In this document: positions 62,819 through 64,000 of the stretch, in pieces
Layout of the letters: each line of letters starts with the position of its first letter
Position numbering within the stretch: position 1 is the stretch's first letter
NCBI GenBank assembly: GCA_902579105.1
Contig: CACHFM010000001.1
Span: 1 to 64,000, forward strand
Direction: 5' to 3'
Origin: an uncultured Pelagibacteraceae bacterium
GTDB taxonomy: Bacteria; Pseudomonadota; Alphaproteobacteria; Pelagibacterales; Pelagibacteraceae
DNA: 64,000 nt
Notes under the pieces: generated by a model
Database searches by the model: none
What the model saw: the letters and a program-made list of their open reading frames with translations, nothing else
What the model was told of the DNA's origin: nothing
Position numbers and translations under genes: made by a program

Positions 62819-64000
62819 ATGAGTAATAAAGAAACAAATTTAAAAGAAAAATTTAAAATAGCATTAACTTCAACTTCAAAAGTAATTTCGGAGGATTTTG
62901 AGATTAAAAAAAAAAATTCTAATAAAAAAAAAAATTATGAATTAAGTAATATAGAAGTAAATAATCTTTCTAACCCAAGTGATTTTATAAAATTGAGAGC
63001 AGAAACCGACTCTAATGCTTTAAAAAAAAAATTTTCTAATGATTTAATTTATAAAAAAAATTTACCCACTAATACTTCTTCAAGATCACTTTATAATATT
63101 GCAGAAAAAATTAGATACGAAGCATTAGGTGGAAAAATGCTTAAGGGTATAGAAAAAAACTTTAATGAAAATTACAAAGAAATTATTAACAATAAAAAAA
63201 AAGACTCCTTAAAAAGTAAAGAAGATGTTCCTATTTTAGAAGCATTTGAACTATACATGCTTAAAAATTTTCATGAAATTAAATTAAATACTTTAACAAA
63301 TAAGATGTTAAATTTTTGGGAAAAAGACTTTGAACAATCAATAGACAAGCATAAAAAATTTTTAAAACAAAACTTAGAAAATCAAGATAATTATAGTTTA
63401 AAATTTTCTCAAATTTTAGAAGAAATGGATATTTTTCAAAATGAAAAAGAAAATGAAAAAAATGAAGAAAATCAAAAACAAGAGCAAAATAATCCTTCAA
63501 ATGATGATCAAAACAACGATAATGAAGATAACAAAGATGAAAATAATGAGCAAGAAACCCAAGCTACTTTGGATGCTGATTACAACATAGATGAATTTAA
63601 TATAAATGAAGAACTACAAGATATCGACTCGAACGAACAAAGTTCAGAACAAATTAATAAAAAAAATATTGATAATATTAATCTTGATTATAAAATCTTT
63701 ACCACTCAATATGATGAAGTTACTAAAGCAGAAAATTTAGAAAATTCTGGTGAAGCAGCAAAGCTTAGAAAAACTTTAGATCAACAACTAATTGGATTTC
63801 AAGATGTTATAACTAAACTTGCAAATAAACTTCAAAGACAATTGCTTGCAAAACAAAATAGGGCTTGGGAATTCGATTTAGAAGAAGGTTTACTTGATAG
63901 TTCTAAGTTACCAAGAATTATTATGGATCCATATAATTCTTTATCATTTAAAAAAGAAAAAGATTTAGATTTTAAAGATACAATTGTAACTTTGCTTATT
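62819..64000 (+). CDS. cobT: CobT-like cobaltochelatase subunit (5' part)
   Basis: The ATG at 62819 directly follows the cobS stop, and the frame stays open for 394 codons to the window edge. Early residues match CobT (IAEKIRYEALGGKMLKGIEKN). A long Asn/Asp/Glu-rich low-complexity stretch follows (about nt 63440-63660), then the conserved LDQQLIGFQDVITKLANKLQ and NRAWEFDLEEGLLDSSKL segments. The sequence stops just before the expected VWA/MIDAS metal site (DxSGS). CobT partners CobS. Confidence 0.93.
   Translation, partial: MSNKETNLKEKFKIALTSTSKVISEDFEIKKKNSNKKKNYELSNIEVNNLSNPSDFIKLRAETDSNALKKKFSNDLIYKKNLPTNTSSRSLYNIAEKIRYEALGGKMLKGIEKNFNENYKEIINNKKKDSLKSKEDVPILEAFELYMLKNFHEIKLNTLTNKMLNFWEKDFEQSIDKHKKFLKQNLENQDNYSLKFSQILEEMDIFQNEKENEKNEENQKQEQNNPSNDDQNNDNEDNKDENNEQETQATLDADYNIDEFNINEELQDIDSNEQSSEQINKKNIDNINLDYKIFTTQYDEVTKAENLENSGEAAKLRKTLDQQLIGFQDVITKLANKLQRQLLAKQNRAWEFDLEEGLLDSSKLPRIIMDPYNSLSFKKEKDLDFKDTIVTLLI

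Noticed and set aside
63279-63500. Minus-strand frame of 73 codons near the window end
   Set aside because: Antisense to cobT, whose frame is open through the whole region and matches the family.
63440-63660. Low-complexity AT-rich stretch as a possible repeat element
   Set aside because: It is the Asn/Asp/Glu-rich linker of cobT, in frame and typical of this family.

Overview
The window is a very AT-rich, tightly packed stretch of a bacterial chromosome. Gene content, gene order and protein signatures point to an alphaproteobacterium with a streamlined genome, most likely of the SAR11/Pelagibacterales group. The pointers are a GcrA regulator, DUF1178/DUF2948/DUF4167 proteins, an NDUFA9-like protein, a short HisG with HisZ, CobS/CobT, a tRNA-His without an encoded G-1, many 1-50 bp gene overlaps, and a longest gene-free gap of about 230 bp. 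No insertion sequence, prophage or CRISPR array is visible. This assignment is inferred from gene content, not from a 16S gene.

Layout. 1-8.1 kb: 3' part of an M23 peptidase, DUF4167 protein, prmC-prfA, ispG, lysC, ubiG, DUF1178 protein, argJ. 8.2-18.4 kb: secA, accA, glcB, then the minus-strand block dnaX-ybaB-recR with the SRP RNA (ffs) just upstream, then kdsB-pheA. 18.5-24.3 kb: cytochrome c, argD-argF, gcrA, NDUFA9-like protein, ribonuclease D, kdsD. 24.3-35.2 kb: one plus-strand run lptC-lptB-aroA-cmk-rpsA-ihfB-pyrF-trpF-trpB-trpA-accD-folC, with spacings from a few bases to overlaps of up to 47 bp. 35.2-39 kb: trxA and a DNA-processing group (exonuclease I, a PD-(D/E)XK nuclease, RmuC), followed by a 24-codon remnant of a DNA cytosine methyltransferase. 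39-46.9 kb: hisG, hisZ, hisS, tRNA-His, cspA, tRNA-Phe, infA, hisD, DUF2948 protein, murA, dcd and two small proteins. 47-54.8 kb: tRNA-Thr, a TVP38-like membrane protein, rpmH-rnpA-yidD-yidC, argB, a HAD phosphatase, dapD-dapE, a histone-deacetylase-like hydrolase. 54.8-64 kb: a SET-domain protein, truA-fmt-def, a periplasmic hypothetical protein, aroK-aroB, bolA, a J-domain protein, cobS and the 5' part of cobT.

Functionally this is core anabolism: arginine (argJ, B, D, F), histidine (hisG, Z, D), tryptophan (trpF, B, A), the shikimate pathway and phenylalanine (aroK, B, A, pheA), lysine/DAP (lysC, dapD, dapE), fatty acid initiation (accA, accD) and LPS/Kdo supply and export (kdsB, kdsD, lptC, lptB). 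It sits with translation (prfA, prmC, infA, rpsA, fmt, def, hisS, tRNAs) and protein secretion or insertion (secA, ffs, yidC, yidD).

The observations most worth checking are: the methyltransferase relic behind rmuC; a cytidylate kinase without the P-loop lysine; TrpB and TrpA with altered active-site motifs; an A9 slip site in dnaX followed at once by a -1 frame stop; a tRNA-Thr with an aberrant T-loop; AccA with a C-terminal membrane anchor; and a histone-deacetylase-like gene next to a SET-domain gene.
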